This document shows, piece by piece, positions 62,529 through 64,000 of a stretch of 64,000 bases of DNA; the first letter of the stretch is position 1, and each line of letters opens with the position of its first letter. Origin of the DNA: Parus major (lineage: Eukaryota > Chordata > Aves > Passeriformes > Paridae). Location of the stretch: the NCBI RefSeq assembly GCF_001522545.3, contig NC_031769.1:9352470-9416469 (forward strand), written 5' to 3'. The notes below the pieces were generated by a model. The model saw only the letters and a program-made list of their open reading frames with translations, did no database searches and was not told the DNA's origin. The position numbers were made by a program, and so were the translations under genes.

Positions 62529-64000
62529 AAAGACTAAGAGTGCCAGAGGAATTCCAGACCACCACATTCTATTTAAGACATTAGTATAGCATTAAGATTT
62601 GTTTTGCAAATAACCGCTGCTAAACCCTGCAGAAATGAGAGAAGTATCTCAGATAGTCAAGTGGCTAAAAGATAGGAATTAAAACTGCAAAATTAAGGTT
62701 GATTTGAGGCCTTTCATTACCAAGGTGAAGGTGGGAAAAATCACAACCCTGCTTTATCAAAAGTAACAAATCATTTATCACTGACATGAGCCTGGTGCTA
62801 GACACTTCCATGGCAATAGTGTGGTATGCTTCTTCTGAGAAATGCTTATCTGAATGCCATGCTTCCTGTACTGGGAAATACTCTAGAGAAAAGTAGCTCA
62901 TTATTTCCATAAATGAAGGTTTTGTAAGAAATATTTATTTCCAAAGCACAAAACCACAGAAGAAAAAATAAATTTTTTTGCATCAGAGAATTTACATACA
63001 CTTGAATGTATGGTACTAACATCTCTTAAAAGCTGAATCATTGTAAGTGCAATGGCAAAATATACAACAACCAGTTAAACATCTGCAACAAATGACTGTA
63101 GTGTCCCCAAATAAAATAAAGTGTATTTTTAATCCAATTATAGAAAGAGGGGATAATAAAGTCTGTATTCCTCCCTCTCCATGTTCTTGCAGAAAATGAC
63201 CTTCCCATTATTGCAAAGTTTGTTTCTTGCAAGTTCTGAAATGATGAAGTATCATAACTGTACCTGAACTGCAATTAGGAGAAAGCCAAAAGCAGAATAG
63301 CTATAGAAGTGTGTGTTGGAAAGATCATCAAATCCATCTTAGATATAAGAAAAAAAACAAATAGCAAGGAAAAAACCTGTAATATGAAAGCAAAAGTGAA
63401 GACAAAAGCAGAATGGAAAAACCCACCGTTTTCATGATTAAGGCTTTGGGAGGACTTGGCAAGACAGACACTGGCTAGTCAACAAAACAGTGATTAAAGA
63501 GGTATCTCTTCAGCACATCAGTGCTGGCTCTGGCAGGTCAGTGGCTTCAAAGGCAGCGGTGGCTCAAGAGACAATGGGACTGGGTAGAGAGGGAAAGCAA
63601 CCACAGACACTCAATTGCCACAGTATTCTTCAAACTGATAATGGCACTCAGTTAAACTAAGTTTGGGAAGCTTTAGGCTCTCTGATGTTCCTGAAGATAA
63701 GCCATTGCCATATATTTTTACTTATTATTAATAATTGTGTATGTGCAAAGGGAAAAATAGTTGGATTTCTGTTGGGTTTAAAAGACTTAGCAACCATTCA
63801 CCATGTGTCTCTCTAGAAAAGTCCTTCATTAGATGTTTTTATTAATTTGATTTAACTAAAAAGAATTCAATGAGCTTATTCTGCTCATATTTGTCCATTT
63901 CTAAATTGTTCTGATAATCCATGATAAAGTAATAAGCATGAACTGCTTTTAACTGAAATTCCTCTCATGGTCTCTTAAATATTTCTGATCATGATGAAAA
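62529..64000. other. Intergenic region to the window edge, no gene seen
   Basis: AT-rich DNA with short unremarkable reading frames. No exon of the expected neighbour VIPR2 was recognised. Confidence 0.5.

Noticed and set aside
1..64000. CRISPR arrays, bacterial operons, tRNA or rRNA genes, intact retroviruses
   Set aside because: No regularly spaced repeats, no compact gene clusters, no recognisable RNA genes and no retroviral coding regions were seen; the window is vertebrate nuclear DNA.

Overview
This is vertebrate nuclear DNA, most likely from a bird. The evidence is two intron-containing genes with GT-AG splice sites, CpG-island promoters, and interspersed repeats that are almost all CR1 retrotransposons. 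The CR1 copies carry the characteristic 3' end built on ATTCTATG-type repeats, which appears as CATAGAAT or TCACAGAAT on the plus strand. The compact gene size and low repeat load also fit an avian genome. I cannot name the species.

Layout. (1) 1-895: intron 1 of ESYT2, read leftwards. (2) 896-1249: first coding exon of ESYT2 (extended synaptotagmin-2) on the minus strand, inside a CpG island of about 410-1740. (3) About 1.7-9.1 kb: intergenic DNA with two CR1 copies, the second running almost to the next start codon. (4) 9345-34963: the complete DYNC2I1 (WDR60) gene on the plus strand. I resolved it into 24 coding exons whose phases all agree, giving a 1024-residue protein. (5) 34964 to about 35290: its 3' UTR with candidate poly(A) signals. 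(6) 35.3-64 kb: a long stretch with no gene I can support. It holds an AT-rich block at 40.15-40.34 kb, CR1 copies at 57.8, 58.5 and 61.9 kb, and a few short duplications.

The gene order (ESYT2 on minus, then DYNC2I1 on plus, divergently arranged) matches the human 7q36.3 order as I know it. There the next gene is VIPR2 on the minus strand. I found no VIPR2 exon here, so it probably lies beyond the right edge. The two genes have unrelated jobs: ESYT2 tethers ER to plasma membrane and moves lipids, while DYNC2I1 is an intermediate chain of the dynein-2 motor for retrograde intraflagellar transport. There is no sign of an operon-like or pathway link.

I found no novel multi-gene system. The observations most worth a second look are the CR1 copy that forms the upstream edge of the DYNC2I1 CpG-island promoter and stays open in frame with the start codon, a short insertion inside that CR1 flanked by a 17-18 bp imperfect duplication, an opposed CR1 pair joined by a T-run at 57.8 kb, and the AT-rich block.
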